DNA of 64,000 nucleotides from Hirundichthys speculiger (GCA_018398805.1 JAGFBZ010000327.1:277001-341000); one strand, 5' to 3'. Shown: positions 31,745 to 44,095, numbered from the stretch's first letter. Made by a program: numbers and translations. The notes: generated by a model from the letters alone, not told the origin.

Positions 31745-32575
31745 TCACTGCACTGGAGTGCTTGAAGCTGTAACGGATCAACGGGACACTGACTGTCTCC
31801 GTCCAGAGCTCAGTGACACTGTGAAAGACAACTCTGGAGGTCAGATGGAAGCCAGTGGCACAGGTGAGCATCAAATGTGGAGTATACCAAGGAGATGCTC
31901 TGTCCCACCTGCTGTTCTGCAAGAAGAGTGGCTGCTGATACCAACTTCTTAATGTGGCGACCATCAGTTACCTCCTCTACATGGACAACATCGAGCTGTA
32001 CGCCAAGAACGAATGTGACATGGACTCCCTGTTTCACCTCACCAGGATAAACATCAACAGCATCAGGACTAGACAAGTGTGGACGGATGGGATCTTGGAG
32101 AAGAAAGATGGTCCAAACTGAGGAGGTTGATCTACCGACAGGCAACATAGCAGATGTTTTGGACATCTACAAACACCTGGAGATCCCCCGGGCAAACAGC
32201 AATCATGAGGAGACAGCACGAAGGTAAACCACAGTAACTACCAGTAACCAGATAGCCTGCTGGCACATTAACCTGGCCGTTTGAGGAGATGGAAGCTACC
32301 TGAGATTGTAGCCTCAGTGGAGGGAGGCTGAGGACTAGTGAGCATCAGAGCCACTATCCAGGAGGAAACAGCAGGAATATATCAAGACATGGCCCCAACT
32401 GATGACCTGCTAAGTGAATGCCTGAGGCAACTAAAACCATCCAGCATGGAGGAGGAACCAGATGAAGGCAGGACAAGCACCTGCATGGGATGAACCACCA
32501 ACAAAGAAGATGGCTGACATCAGAAAAACCTGCTTCTGGCTGAAAAAGGCTGAACTAAGGCACTGATCATTGCAA
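31745..32575 (+). mobile_element. Decayed non-LTR retrotransposon reverse transcriptase
   Basis: Scattered over three frames are segments matching a non-LTR retrotransposon reverse transcriptase of the R2/R4-like kind seen in fish: GVYQGDALSHLLFC-like at about 31878-31920, SYLLYMDNIELYAKNE at about 31968-32015, LPTGNIADVL near 32130 and MAPTDDLLSECLRQLKP near 32388-32440. The catalytic box reads YMDN where YMDD or similar is expected. Stops and frameshifts are many, and no 5' or 3' end is visible. It is a dead remnant. Confidence 0.75.
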
Positions 32576-32611
32576 AGTACAAAAACAGACACTAAGCACT
32601 ATATATGTGTA

Positions 32612-32613
32612 GT

Positions 32614-32664
<51 letters not shown>

Positions 32665-32829
32665 TATATATATAGAGGTATATAGATATATATATAGATA
32701 GAGGGATGTATTCAGAAGGAGAGATATATAGAGATATAGATAGATAGATAGAGATATATATAGATAGAGATAGTATAGATATAGTAACACACCCAGATAG
32801 ATATAATAGTATAAACATATATATAGTAT

Positions 32830-32911
<82 letters not shown>

Positions 32912-32929
32912 TATCTATCTATCTAAGAT

Positions 32930-33010
<81 letters not shown>
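32612..33010. repeat. (TA)n and (GATA)n microsatellite cluster
   Basis: Two TA runs (about 32612-32661 and 32860-32906) flank degenerate TAGATA sequence and a short CA run. A clean GATA array follows at about 32929-33009, 18 or so units. It directly follows the retrotransposon remnant. Confidence 0.95.
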
Positions 33011-33099
33011 TAGTTTGTCAGAAGGTGTGTTTTGTTGAACGTGTCGCATCCATGTTTTATGACATAGTTTAGTTGAGTGTTGATCAGGACAGGTGAGCG

Positions 33100-33860
33100 C
33101 TGATCAGGTGAGCGCTCCACCTGACTGCGGCTCTGCGTGACTCATGCCGCCCACGTATCCAGCTGTTGTCGCTCATGTAACGGTTCTCTCCCCAACTTTT
33201 CTCCACGCACAGCTCATGCATGCGCGCTGTGGAGAAAACGTGCATCACCTCCTCGCATCTGGTGGCTGCCCCGGTCACGCATGCGCGCAGCAGCTCTCCA
33301 TCATTTCCAATATTCCAGTGTAGAAGCAGCGGAGGCTCGGCGCTAACGGTAGGTTTGCTGGTCCTTATTACCCCACAGACGCTCCCTGGTTCCTCTTTTT
33401 CACCGTTTCTGCACCGGTGCGCTCTCCCCGGGGTGTCCGGACAGGAACGGACCGATTAGGGTTGGATTAGTCGTAGACATAAACGTTAGAGCTCGAGAAG
33501 CGTCCCCCTGTTCTTCTGCAGCGGCTGTAGTTAGCATGCTGAGCTAACCTGCTAACTCGGCCCCGGCCTGCTGCCCCGCTGGCCCCGCGGGCCCCGCGGC
33601 TCCGAACCGTACGCGGGGCCTCGGAGCCTTCGGCTTCGACCGTTTGAAGGTAGAATCTGAGCAGCGACTCGTCGGTGGCCACCGGCCCGGTCGCGGTTGT
33701 TCGTTCAAACGGCTGAAGCTTCACGGCGATACCTCCGATTCATTATCGGTACAACAAGCTAGCAGGCTAGCGGAGACAGCTGACGCTCGACGTGCTAACG
33801 GCAGCTAGTCCAGAGGCTCCGAGGAGCCAGGACCGAGGGGCCGGAACCGAGGGGGCCAGG
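33100..33860 (+). promoter_or_regulatory. mbd5: CpG-rich block, possible mbd5 promoter and first exon
   Basis: GC- and CpG-rich DNA between the head-to-head orc4 and mbd5 genes, in contrast to AT-rich DNA upstream. A candidate 5' splice site GCTAACG|GTAGGT sits at 33348/33349. There is no coding support; position and composition are the only arguments. It might equally belong to an unrelated non-coding transcript. Confidence 0.35.
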
Positions 33861-33984
33861 ACCGAGGGGTCAGCACCGGAGCGACTGGTTGACTCGGTGT
33901 CTGTTTTCAGTGAGCAGGCCGTTGGCTCGTCCTGCCAGAATCTGGACCACCAACGTCCAGCGGCGAGACTGCTGCTGGACTGAC

Positions 33985-36130
33985 TGTTGTTGAAGTGTCC
34001 AGCAGCTGCTGGTGGGGGACTGGAGGGTCCAGCAGCTGCTGGTGGGGGACTGGAGGGTCCAGCAGCTGCTGGACTGACTGTTGTTGAAGTGTCCAGCAGC
34101 TGGTGGTGGGGGACTGGAGGGTCCAGCAGCTGCTGGTGGGGGACTGGAGGGTCCAGCAGCTGCTGGACTGACTGTTGTTGAAGAGTCCAGCAGCTGCTGG
34201 TGGGGGACTGGAGGGTCCAGCAGCTGCTGGTGGGGGACTGGAGGGTCCAGCAGCTGCTGGTGGGAGACTAGAGGGTCCAGCAGCTGCTGGACTGACTGTT
34301 GTTGAAGGGTCCAGCAGCTGCTGGTGTTGGACTGGAGGGTCCAGCAGCTGCTGGTGGGAGGCTGGAGGGTCCAGCAGCTGCTGGTGGGAGGCTGGAGGGT
34401 CCAGCAGCTGCTGATGGGGGACTGGAGGGTCCAGCAGCTGCTGGTGGGAGACTGGAGGGTCCAGCAGCTGCTGGTGGTGGACTGGAGGGTCCAGCAGCTG
34501 CTGGTGGGGGACTGGAGGGTCCAGCAGTTGCTGGTGGGGGACTGGAGGGTCCATCAGCTGCTGATGGGGGACTGGAGGGTCCAGCAGCTGCTGGTGGGGG
34601 ACTGGAGGGTCCAGCAGCTGGTGGTGGTGGACTGGAGGGTCCAGCAGCTGCTGCTGCTGGTGGACTGGAGGGTCCAGCAGCTGCTGGTGGTGGACTGGAG
34701 GGTCCAGCAGCTGCTGGTGGTGGACTGGAGCGTCCAGCAGCTGCTGGTGGGGGACTGGAGGGTCCAGCAGCTGCTGGTGGTGGACTGGAGGGTCAAGCAG
34801 CTGCTGGTGGTGGTGGACTGGAGGGTCCAGCAGCTGCTGGTGGTGGACTGGAGCGTCCAGCAGCTGCTGGTGGGGGACTGGAGGGTCCAGCAGCTGCTGG
34901 TGGGGGACTGGAGGGTCCAGCAGCTGCTGGTGGGGGACTGGAGGGTCCAGCAACTGCTGCTGGTGGACTGGAGGGTCCAGCAGCTGCTGGTGGGGGACTG
35001 GAAGGTCCAGCAACTGCTGCTGATGGGGGACTGGAGGGTCCAGCAGCTGCTGGTGGGGGACTGGAGGGTCCAGCAGCTGCTGGTGGGGGACTGGAGGGTC
35101 CAGCAGCTGCTGGTGGGGGACTGGAGGGTCCAGCAACTGCTGCTGATGGGGGACTGGAGGGTCCAGCAGCTGCTGCTGGTGGACTGGAGGGTCCAGCAGC
35201 TGCTGGTGGGGGACTGGAAGGTCCAGCAACTGCTGCTGATGGGGGACTGGAGGGTCCAGCAGCTGCTGCTGGTGGACTGGAGGGTCCAGCAGCTGCTGGT
35301 GGGGGACTGGAAGGTCCAGCAACTGCTGCTGATGGGGGACTGGAGGGTCCAGCAGCTGCTGGTGGGGGACTGGAGGGTCCAGCAGCTGCTGGTGTTGTAC
35401 TGGAGGGTCCAGCAGTTGCTGGTGGGGGACTGGAGGGTCCAGCAGCTGCTGGTGTTGTACTGGAGGGTCCAGCAGCTGCTGATGGGGGACTGGAGGGTCC
35501 AGCAGCTGCTGCTGGTGGACTGGAGGGTCCAGCAGCTGCTGGTGGGGGACTGGAGGGTCAACTGCTGCTGCTGGGGGCTGGAGGGTCCAGCAGCTGCTGG
35601 TGGGGGACTGGAGGGTCCAGCAGCTGCTGGGGGGGGACTGGAGGGTCCAGCAGCTGCTGGTGTTGTACTGGAGGGTCCAGCAGCTGCTGGTGGGGGACTG
35701 GAGGGTCCAGCAGTGCTGTTTGACTGGAGGGTCCAGCAGCTGCTGGTGGGGGACTGGAGGGTCCAGCAGCTGCTGGTGGGGGACTGGAGGGTCCAGCAGC
35801 TGCTGGTGGGGGACTGGAGGGTCCAGCAGCTGCTGGTGGGGGACTGGAGGGTCCAGCAGCTGCTGGTGGGGGACTGGAGGGTCCAGCAGCTGCTGGTGGG
35901 GGACTGGAGGGTCCAGCAGCTGCTGGTGTTGGACTGGAGGGTCCAGCAGCTGCTGGTGGGGGACTGGAGGGTCCAGCAGCTGCTGCTGGTGGGGGACTGG
36001 AGGGTCCAGCAGCTGCTGCTGGTGGGGGACTGGAGGGTCCAGCTGCTGCTGGTGGGGGACTGGAAGGTCCAGCAGCTGCTGGAGGGGGGCTGGAGGGTCC
36101 AGCAGCTGGTGGTGGTGGACTAAGGGGTCC
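33985..36130. repeat. 30-base minisatellite, 2.1 kb, long open frames on both strands
   Basis: About 70 copies with core GGACTGGAGGGTCCAGCAGC followed by a variable CTGCTGGTG tract. Many length variants are CTG triplet gains or losses, so the three-frame openness persists, giving frames of 599 and 474 codons on the plus strand and 471 on the minus (periods [30 protein letters not shown]). The unit contains the inverted pair CTGGAC/GTCCAG. Placed in the presumed first mbd5 intron. Confidence 0.96.
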
Positions 36131-36424
36131 TCCAGCAGCTGCTGGTATTGACGTCCTCCCAGTTCATGGACAGTCTAGTTGATGCTCATCAAGCTAAATA
36201 TCTTATTCTGGTGACACCAGCACCTGCCTGTCATGTTGTGGAGCTTTTGGAGGAACATGTCTGGTCCTCCAGTCCAGGACAGTTTTGGACTACAGGACTA
36301 CACCAGCAGTTGGGGTGACATCCAGATGTTGAGGTTTTAATCTGGTCCTTTAATAACAGAGGACCAGAACAGATCTGAACACGTCTGAGCAGGATTACAT
36401 AAACTACACATTATTTTCTGCTGC
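36131..36424. other. Unique spacer between two arrays
   Basis: No gene or repeat recognised. Confidence 0.6.
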
Positions 36425-39400
36425 TTTGGGTTAGGGGTTAGGTTAGGGTTAGGGGCTGGTCCAGGATGGGGTTAGGGTTAGGGTTAGGGGATGCTGGTCC
36501 AGGATGGGGTTAGGGTTAGGTGCTGGTCCAGGATGGGGTTATGTGCTGGTCCAGGTTAGGGTTAGGTCCTGGTCCAGAATGGTGTTAGGGTTGGGGTTAG
36601 GGGCTGGTCTAGGATGGGGTTAGGGTTAGATGCTGGTCCAGGATGGGGTTAGGGTTGGGGTTAGGTGCTGGTCCACGATGGGGTTAGGGTTAGGTCCTGG
36701 TCCAGGATGGGGTTAGGTTAGGCTGGTCCAGATGGGTTGGGTTAGGTGCTGGTCCAGGATGGGGTTAGGGTTAGGTGCTGGTCCAGGATGGGGTTAGGGT
36801 TAGGTGCTGGTCCAGGATGGGGGTTAGGGTTAGGATGGGGTTGGGGTTAGGGTTAGGTGCTGGTCCAGGATGGGGTTAGGGTTAGGTGCTGGTCCAGGAT
36901 GGGGTTAGGGTTAGGTGCTGGTCCAGGATGGGGTTAGGGTTAGGTCCTGGTCCAGAATGGGGTTAGGGTTGGGGTTAGGTGCTGGTCCAGGATAGGGTTA
37001 GGAATAGGTGCTGGTCCAGGATGGGGTTAGGGTTAGGTCCTGGTCCAGGATGGGGTTAGGGTTAGGTCCTGGTCCAGGATGGGGTTAGGGTTAGGTCTGG
37101 TCCAGGATGGGGTTAGGGTTAGGTCCTGGTCCAGGATGGGGTTAGGGTTTGGGTTAGGTGCTGGTCCAGGATGGGGTTAGGGTTAGGTCCTGGTCCAGGA
37201 TGGGGTTAGGGTTAGGTCCTGGTCCAGGATGGGGTTAGGGTTAGGTGCTGGTCCAGATGGGGTTAGGGTTTGGGTTAGGTGCTGGTCCAGGATGGGGTTA
37301 GGGTTTGGTCCTGGTCCAGGATGGGGTTAGGGTTAGGTGCTGGTCCAGGTAGGGTTAGGGTTAGGGTTAGGTTGCTGGTCCAGGATTGGGTTAGGGTTAG
37401 GTTCCTGGTCCTGGTCCAGGATGGGGTTAGGGTTAGGTGCTGGTCCAGGATGGGGTTAGGGTTTGGGTTAGGTGCTGGTCCAGGATGGGGTTAGGGTTAG
37501 GTCCTGGTCCAGGATGGGGTTAGGGTTAGGTGCTGGTCCAGGAGGGGGGTTAGGGTGGTGGGGTTAGGGTTAGGTCCTGGTCCAGGATGGGGTTAGGGTT
37601 AGGTCCTGGTCCAGGATGGGGTTAGGGTTAGGGTTGGTCCTGGTCCAGGAATGGGGTTAGGGTTTGGGTTAGGTGCTGGTCCAGGATGGGGTTAGGGTTA
37701 GGTGCTGGTCCAGGAATGGGGTTAGGGTTTGGGTTAGGTGCTGGTCCAGGATGGGGTTAGGGTTAGGGTCCTGGTCCAGGATGGGGTTAGGGTTAGGTGC
37801 TGGTCCAGGATGGGGTTAGGGGGTTAGGTGCTGGTCCAGGATGGGGTTAGGGTTAGGTGCTGGTCCAGGATGGGGTTAGGGTTAGGTCCTGGTCCAGGAT
37901 GGGGTTAGGGTTAGGTGCTGGTCCAGGATGGGGTTAGGGTTAGGTGGGTTAGGATGGGGTTAGGGCTGGTCCTGGTCCAGGATGGGGTTAGGGTTAGGGT
38001 CCTGGTCCAGGATGGGGTTAGGGTTAGGTGCTGGTCCAGGGCTGGTCCAGGATGGGGTTAGGTTAGGTCCTGGTCCATGGGGTTAGGGTTTGGGTTAGGC
38101 TGGTCCAGGATGGGGTTAGGGTTAGGTCCTGGTCCAGGATGGGGTTAGGGTTAGGTCCTGGTCCAGGATGGGGTAAGGGTTAGGTGCTGGTCCAGAATGG
38201 GGTTAGGGTTTGGGTTAGGTGCTGGTCCAGGATGGGGTTAGGGTTTGGTCTGGTCCAGGATGGGGTTAGGGTTAGGTGCTGGTCCAGGATAGGGTTAGGG
38301 TTAGGTGCTGGTCCAGGATTGGGTTAGGTGCTGGTCCTGGTCCAGGATGGGGTTAGGGTTAGGTCCTGGTCCAGGATGGGGTTAGGGTTTGGGTTAGGTC
38401 CTGGTCCAGGATGGGGGTTAGGGGGCTGGTCCAGGATGGGGTTAGGGTTAGGTGCTGGGGATGGGGTAGGGTTAGGTTGGGGGCTGGTCCAGGATGGGGT
38501 TAGGGTTAGGTCCTGGTCAGGATGGGGTTTAGGGTTTGGGTTAGGTGCTTGGTCCAGGATGGGGTTAGGGTTAGGGTTAGGTGCTGGTCCAGGAGGATGG
38601 GGTTAGGGTTAGCTGGTCCAGGGGTTAGGGTTGTTGGGGTTAGGTTAGGGTTTAGGTTCCTGGTCCAGGATGGGGTTAGGGGGTTAGGTCCTGGTCCAGG
38701 AATGGGGTTAGGGTTGGGTTAGGTGCTGGTCCAGGATGGGGTTAGGGTTAGGTGCTGGTCCAGGATGGGGTTAGGGTTAGGTGCTGGTCCAGGATGGGGT
38801 TAGGGGTTAGGTGGGGGATTAGGGTTAGGTCCTGGTCCAGAAATGGGGTTAGGTTTGGGTTAGGTGCTGGTCCAGGATGGGGTTAGGTTAGGGTTGGGTT
38901 CCTGGTGCTGGGTCCAGGATGGGGTTAGGGTTAGGTGCTGGTCCGGGATGGGTTAGGGGGGTTGGTGCTGGTCCAGGATGGGGTTAGGGTTAGGTTAGGT
39001 CTGGTCCAGGATAGGGTTGGGGTTAGGGTTAGGCTGGTCCAGGATGGGTTAGGGTTAGGGTTAGGTCTGGTCCAGGATGGGGTTAGGGTTAGGGTTAGGT
39101 GCTGGTCCAGGATGGGGTTAGGATTAGGTGCTGGTCCAGGATGGGGTTAGGGTTAGGTGCTGGTCCAGGATGGGGTTAGGGTTAGGTGCTGGTCCAGGAT
39201 GGGGTTAGGGTTAGGTGCTGGTCCAGGATGGGGTTAGGGTTAGGTGCTGGTCCAGGATAGGGTTAGGGTTAGGGTTAGGTGCTGGTCCAGGATAGGGTTG
39301 GGGTTTAGGGTTAGGTCCTGGTCCAGGATGGGGTTAGGGTTAGGTCCAGGTCCAGGATGGGGTTAGGATTAGGTGCTGGTCCAGGATGGGGTTAGGGTTA

Positions 39401-40065
39401 GGTCCTGGTCCAGGATGGGGTTAGGGTTAGGTGCTGGTCCAGGATAGGGTTGGGTTTAGGGTTAGGTGCTGGTCCAGGATGGGGTTAGGTTAGGGGTTAG
39501 GTTGGCTGGTCCAGGATGGGGTTAGGGTTAGGTCCTGGTCCTGGTCCAGGATGGGGTTAGGTTAGGTCTGGTCCAGGATGGGGTTAGGGTTAGGTGTCCT
39601 GGTCCTGGTCCTGGTCCAGGATGGGGTTAGGGTTAGGTGCTGGTCCTGGTCCAGGATGGGGTTAGGGTTAGGTGGTCCTGGTCCTGGTCCAGGATGGGGT
39701 TAGGGTTAGGTCCTGGTCCAGGATGGGGTTATGGGGTTAGGTCTGGTCCAGGATGGGGTTAGGTGCTGGTCCTGGTCCTGGTCCAAGGATGGGGTTAGGG
39801 TTAGGTGCTGGTCCAGGATGGGGTTAGGTGCTGGTCCTGGTCCTGGTCCAGGATGGGGTTAGGGTTAGGTGCTGGTCCAGGATGGGGTTAGGTGCTGGTC
39901 CTGGTCCTGGTCCAGGATGGGGTTAGGGTTAGGTCCTGGTCCAGGATGGGGTTAGGGTTAGGTCCTGGTCCCGGTCCTGGTCCAGGATGGGGTTAGGTTC
40001 TGGTCCTGGTCCTGGTCCAGGATGGGGTTAGGTCCTGGTACTGGTCCAGGATGGGATTAGGGTTG
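36425..40065. repeat. 29-base telomere-like G-rich minisatellite, 3.6 kb
   Basis: About 125 units with core GGGGTTAGGGTTAGGTGCTG plus GTCCAGGAT. Each unit has one to three TTAGGG-type hexamers on the plus strand next to the constant GTCCAGGAT. Toward the 3' end the units lengthen with extra CCTGGT copies. It is not a true telomere repeat since the hexamers are interrupted every unit. Indels are frequent. Confidence 0.96.
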
Positions 40066-40950
40066 AAATGGCAGATATCAGGCTGTAATGATCACTGCGA
40101 TCATTTAAAAGCTGTTCGGATGCGTTTGTCGTCCCATAAGATGGTTAAACATCCCAAATATCACAATATGAACCTCTTTAATGACGCTGAGACTCAAAAC
40201 TGTACCATGAATTACAGCAAAGCTGCTTTGTCTGATTAGATTCTTTAAAATGTGGACGTTTAGACGGAGCGTCTCATTTGCATAAACTGCTGTTCTTAAT
40301 GGACCACAAATGTGGTCACTGAGGCGTCTTTGCTCGTGCTTCTGCTTTGTCATTTTGATCTGATTTAAAATCTAAAACACTTCCTTTATTTCCATTATGA
40401 AGCTCCGTCAGCTGCTCTGAGTCCAGTCTGAGGACAGGACTGACACAACCTGTCCTCTACGTCCAACACATGCTCCTGACGTCACCACCTGGGGTCATAT
40501 TTACCTTCTCAGACGGCCTTGAATATCTGCTGCTCACTATTTCTGTAGCTTCACCTGCCGTCGCAGACATCGGTGACTCTGCAGTGATGCTGTCAGGCGT
40601 CACATTACTCTCCTTGTCGTTTATTAAGGGCATTTCTCTCCAACATGGTTTCTTGGTGACAGTAACGACGGCAGCGGCGCAAACAGAGGACAGACTGGAT
40701 TCAGCTTTCAGGATCCTTTTCTACGTTTACGTCTGAGCCGAGTTCACAGCAGAGTATTTATTCCTGATGTGATCCAGCGTCACCTTTTACTCTTTTCACA
40801 CACAGATCAGACTAAAGCCTCACAGGAAAGGGCTCACCTTCGCTCGTTCACATGGGCCCAGTGGGGGCGGGGCCAGTGTGGTCCCAGTCAGGCTCACCTT
40901 GGAGGAGTGTGTTGAGTTGAGCACTGGTTTGGCTGGGTGATGACCTCTGC
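40066..40950. other. Unique segment in mbd5 intron
   Basis: Ordinary-looking sequence, short open frames only, no recognised exon or repeat. Confidence 0.55.
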
Positions 40951-40951
40951 A

Positions 40952-41072
40952 GTAACCTGGCTGGACTGGGCCAGGTTACCGCCCAGTAACCTGGCCCAGT
41001 CCAGCCAGGTTACCGCCCAGTAACCTGGCCCAGTCCAGCCTGGTTACCGCCCAGTAACCTGGCCCAGTCCAG
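40952..41072. repeat. Perfect hairpin and two partial copies
   Basis: Bases 40959-40979 are exactly the reverse complement of 40986-41006, with a six-base spacer CGCCCA. The right arm is then repeated twice more in the same orientation at about 41014-41041 and 41052-41072, each beside GGTTACCGCCCA. Confidence 0.93.
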
Positions 41073-42698
41073 CTCTGCAGCTGACCCCCGTTGAACAGAT
41101 GCAGGATTCTGACCAAAATCATCTTTATCAGCTCTGCTCTCAGCTCATCTTGGGACAGATTTGATTGAAGTAATTCATGATGGGTCATTCCACCTCAATT
41201 CAACAGGACCTTCCCGCATGACCATCTCTGATATGCTTGATATTTTTTTCTTATGAACTTTGACTATAATCTATTAACTTTGTGCAATATTAGCCTGGTA
41301 CTAGCAATAACTTCGGATTTATAAATTTTTGAAAAAAAGTGCCCGTTACGGGCCATTTTCGTGACATTCCTAACGCTTTTTAAAATTATTACCATTTTTG
41401 AGGGGCTGTATCTTCGAAACCGTACAAGCTAGAGAGCTGATTTTTTTTATGCTGTTAGTCCTGTATGTGCACTCTGTATGGGGTCAGTTTCACATGTCTA
41501 TTCATTGCTGTTTGTTTTAAAATAAATTTCAAACATCCAAAATAAATTTCACTCGCTTTGTGCGGTTCACATTTCAAGTCCCCATTTGGACCCCTTGTAA
41601 TAGTAGCTGAGACTTACTTTTTTTGTTGAACAATCTCCTTCTCTTATAGAATAAAAATACATAAAGAATTTGCAGAAACAATTGTATTTTAGTTCTCATA
41701 AGACCCAGCAAAAAATGAATTTCGCATTTTATTGTCGATATTCAATTGGCAATTGACAAAATATGACAAGATGTACCAAAAAACTAAATATACTACCAGA
41801 AAGGTAATGACAATATCTGTTTATATACAAAGTTTCAAGTTGGTACTAAGTCTCTAAGTTATCTAGAAAAAATTCTTAATTTTTCTCACGTATCAAAGCT
41901 GTCTGATGACCTCACACGAGCAGTGAAGAATCCTTTACATTTAAAGTATTTGCTCCTCAAAAGGTAGAAAGTGACTTATTTCATGCAGTGTAACTAATCA
42001 GTGGGCGACTGCTCAGCACAGGTGATCACAGGTGTGACATCACCATTAATTGAAACAAGTTAGCTCAGATGATGAATGTAGTTTTAGTTGTTTTCTCTGG
42101 TCAGTGACGAGGCTTTCACAGCTAATATGCTCAACTGTTAAAACGAGGATGAAGGAGTGAATAGAAACACGCTGATTAATTATTCGCTGTTTCAAACGGT
42201 TGAAGTAACTGACGTGACCTGGATGGCATCAGCTGTATGTTCTGAATGTTGTTTTTTTATTAATTTTCCATCAGTTATCTGGCGTTAGCGTTAGCAGGTT
42301 TCACAACGTTGTCCCAAAACCTCCATTCTCATGTAGATCTGCACTGTCTGTCACATGACCCCGCTTGATTGATCTTCAGCTGTCACGTTGGGGTGAATCT
42401 GCCGGGACGTCCGTCCCTCAAAGGTTGTCTGTCCTCAATGGTTTCCTCGGGTTACAAATCTGTCTCGCTGCAGAACATTAAAGTCTAAACTGTTTGCAAC
42501 TGGTGTTTCCCTCTTTACAATAGCATCGCTAGGACCACTGCTGATGTCTTTCCCTCTTGGCATTGTATTTATACCAACCTGAGTGCTTGAAACAACAAAG
42601 TGCCAAAACATGTGCTTTTATAGATTTCTGGACTCGTGCTGATGATGAGTTCATTAAGAGCTGCTGATGAGCAGCACCTGGCTGAAACTGACCCAGGT
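41073..42698. other. AT-rich segment, possibly an old interspersed repeat
   Basis: 41170-41900 is AT-rich with frequent A/T runs and looks like old transposon sequence (it opens with TGGGTCATTCCACCTCAATT), but I could not find paired ends. 41900-42698 shows nothing recognisable. Confidence 0.4.
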
Positions 42699-42724
42699 GG
42701 GGGGGGGGGGGGGGGGGGGGGGGG
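42699..42724. repeat. Poly-G run of about 25 bases
   Basis: An uninterrupted guanine homopolymer; its length is unlikely to be exact in any assembly. Confidence 0.95.
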
Positions 42725-42889
42725 ATTTACTACGACCAACATAAACCGGGGAGTTTTTCCTTTTTTTAGAAAAAATGTAGATGATTTAGTTTGTTTTAGT
42801 TTGACTGCAGCATTTAGATGCTGTTGTTTTATTCTGTCATTATTCTAATCAGTGCAGTCGACCCCTTGGATGGTGGAGCTCTTCATCTT

Positions 42890-43435
42890 TTCGCAGCAGG
42901 GCGGGAAGGAGGCAGCGGAAGGCAGCAGAGCAGGCAGAGCAAGAGGAAGAGCAGTCCTCCTCTATCAGGCAGATCAGGATCAGCAAGAGACAGCGGAGCA
43001 GCAGAGGCAGCAGCGCAGAAGAGGCAGACGAAGCCAGCCGCACCCAGCAGCAGCAGCAAAGGCGCAGCATGCAGAAGCAGCGGCAGCCGCAGCAGGAAAG
43101 GCAGCCTCATCATATTAAGCCCCGTAATAGGCATTAAGCCCATCAGTATCAACAGAATCCGGAATCAAAAGCAATAATGCAGCCTCAGCCGCATCATCAT
43201 CATCATCATCATCACAGCTCAATTCATAATCATCTCATCCCCATCCAAATAGAAGACATCATTCTCTTCATCTATCATCATCAATAATCATCCATATTCA
43301 TCAATTCCATCCTCATTATCCTCAATCTTCATCCTCATCATCTTCATCCTCTTCATCCTCATCCTTATCATCCCCATCCTCCTCATTATCATCCTCATTA
43401 TCATCCTCATCATCATCTTCATCCTCCAGCCCTGA
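42890..43435. repeat. Purine-rich tract followed by (CAT)n-type repeat
   Basis: 42890-43110 is rich in AGCAG and GGCAG words without a regular period. From 43190 to 43435 CATCAT and TCATCCTCATC repeats dominate. Apparent glutamine/alanine-rich frames here have no splice or homology support. Confidence 0.8.
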
Positions 43436-43639
43436 TCTTTGGCTGTCCTCGTTTAATATTAACAGTTAGTAGAGTTGTCTCTCTGACACCTTGACGTTGT
43501 CCTCGTCCTCGCTGGTTTATTAGGTTGTTACAACTCCATAACACATATTACAGCATGCTGTTATTTTATTAATTAATCGATTAATTAATGAATTAAGAGG
43601 GTGGGACGCAGCAAGGTGCAGCTCATCAAATGTTCTTGA

Positions 43640-44095
43640 TGATCTGTAATTATCTGCACGTGTGGAAGTGTGCTGGTCTGGCACAGTCAGCTGTGTGTTA
43701 ACACAATGCCAAAGAGGAAGGACATCAGCTGTGGTCTTAGAGAAGCAGCTGGAAAGGCTTATGAGGACATTTCCAGACTGTTTGGACTCTAGATTCTTGA
43801 GGAGAGGAAAATCTTGTACCTGGTTCACACAGGTGTCTTGCAGCAGTGCACGAGGTGATGTTGATGTTTCTTCATCATATCAGAATCGACCAGTAAGATG
43901 CCTTCCTGCTCGTTACACACCTTTCATTGTAATTAAGGACAAACAGATCAGCTGTGAAGCACGGTGGTGGAGGGGTGATGGCCTGGGTTTGCTCCTCGCT
44001 GTCGTTGCGTTGACCCTGAACCCGTGTGCAGAGACGGATGTCCTCGTGTCAGTGTTGAGTTTTAGACTGACGTGAGGTCACCTGTCCGACAGGTG
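43640..44095 (+). mobile_element. Degenerate Tc1/mariner copy with internal loss
   Basis: ACACAATGCCAAAGAGGAAG followed by GACATCAGC near 43700-43730 matches the start of a Tc1 transposase gene common in fish, and AAGCACGGTGGTGGAGGGGT near 43959 matches its KHGGG motif. The distance between the two is far shorter than in a full gene, so the middle is deleted. Stops are frequent. Confidence 0.7.

Noticed and set aside
33907..36151. Frames of 471-599 codons as a possible repeat-protein gene
   Set aside because: Three-frame openness on both strands follows from a 30-base unit; no start context, splice signals or unique domain.
36425..40065. Possible true telomere or chromosome end
   Set aside because: Hexamers are broken by a constant GTCCAGGAT in every unit, and mbd5 coding exons follow downstream.
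42818..43177. Glutamine/alanine-rich frames as an mbd5 exon
   Set aside because: No match to MBD5, no convincing splice sites, and composition is explained by the AGCAG-rich tract.
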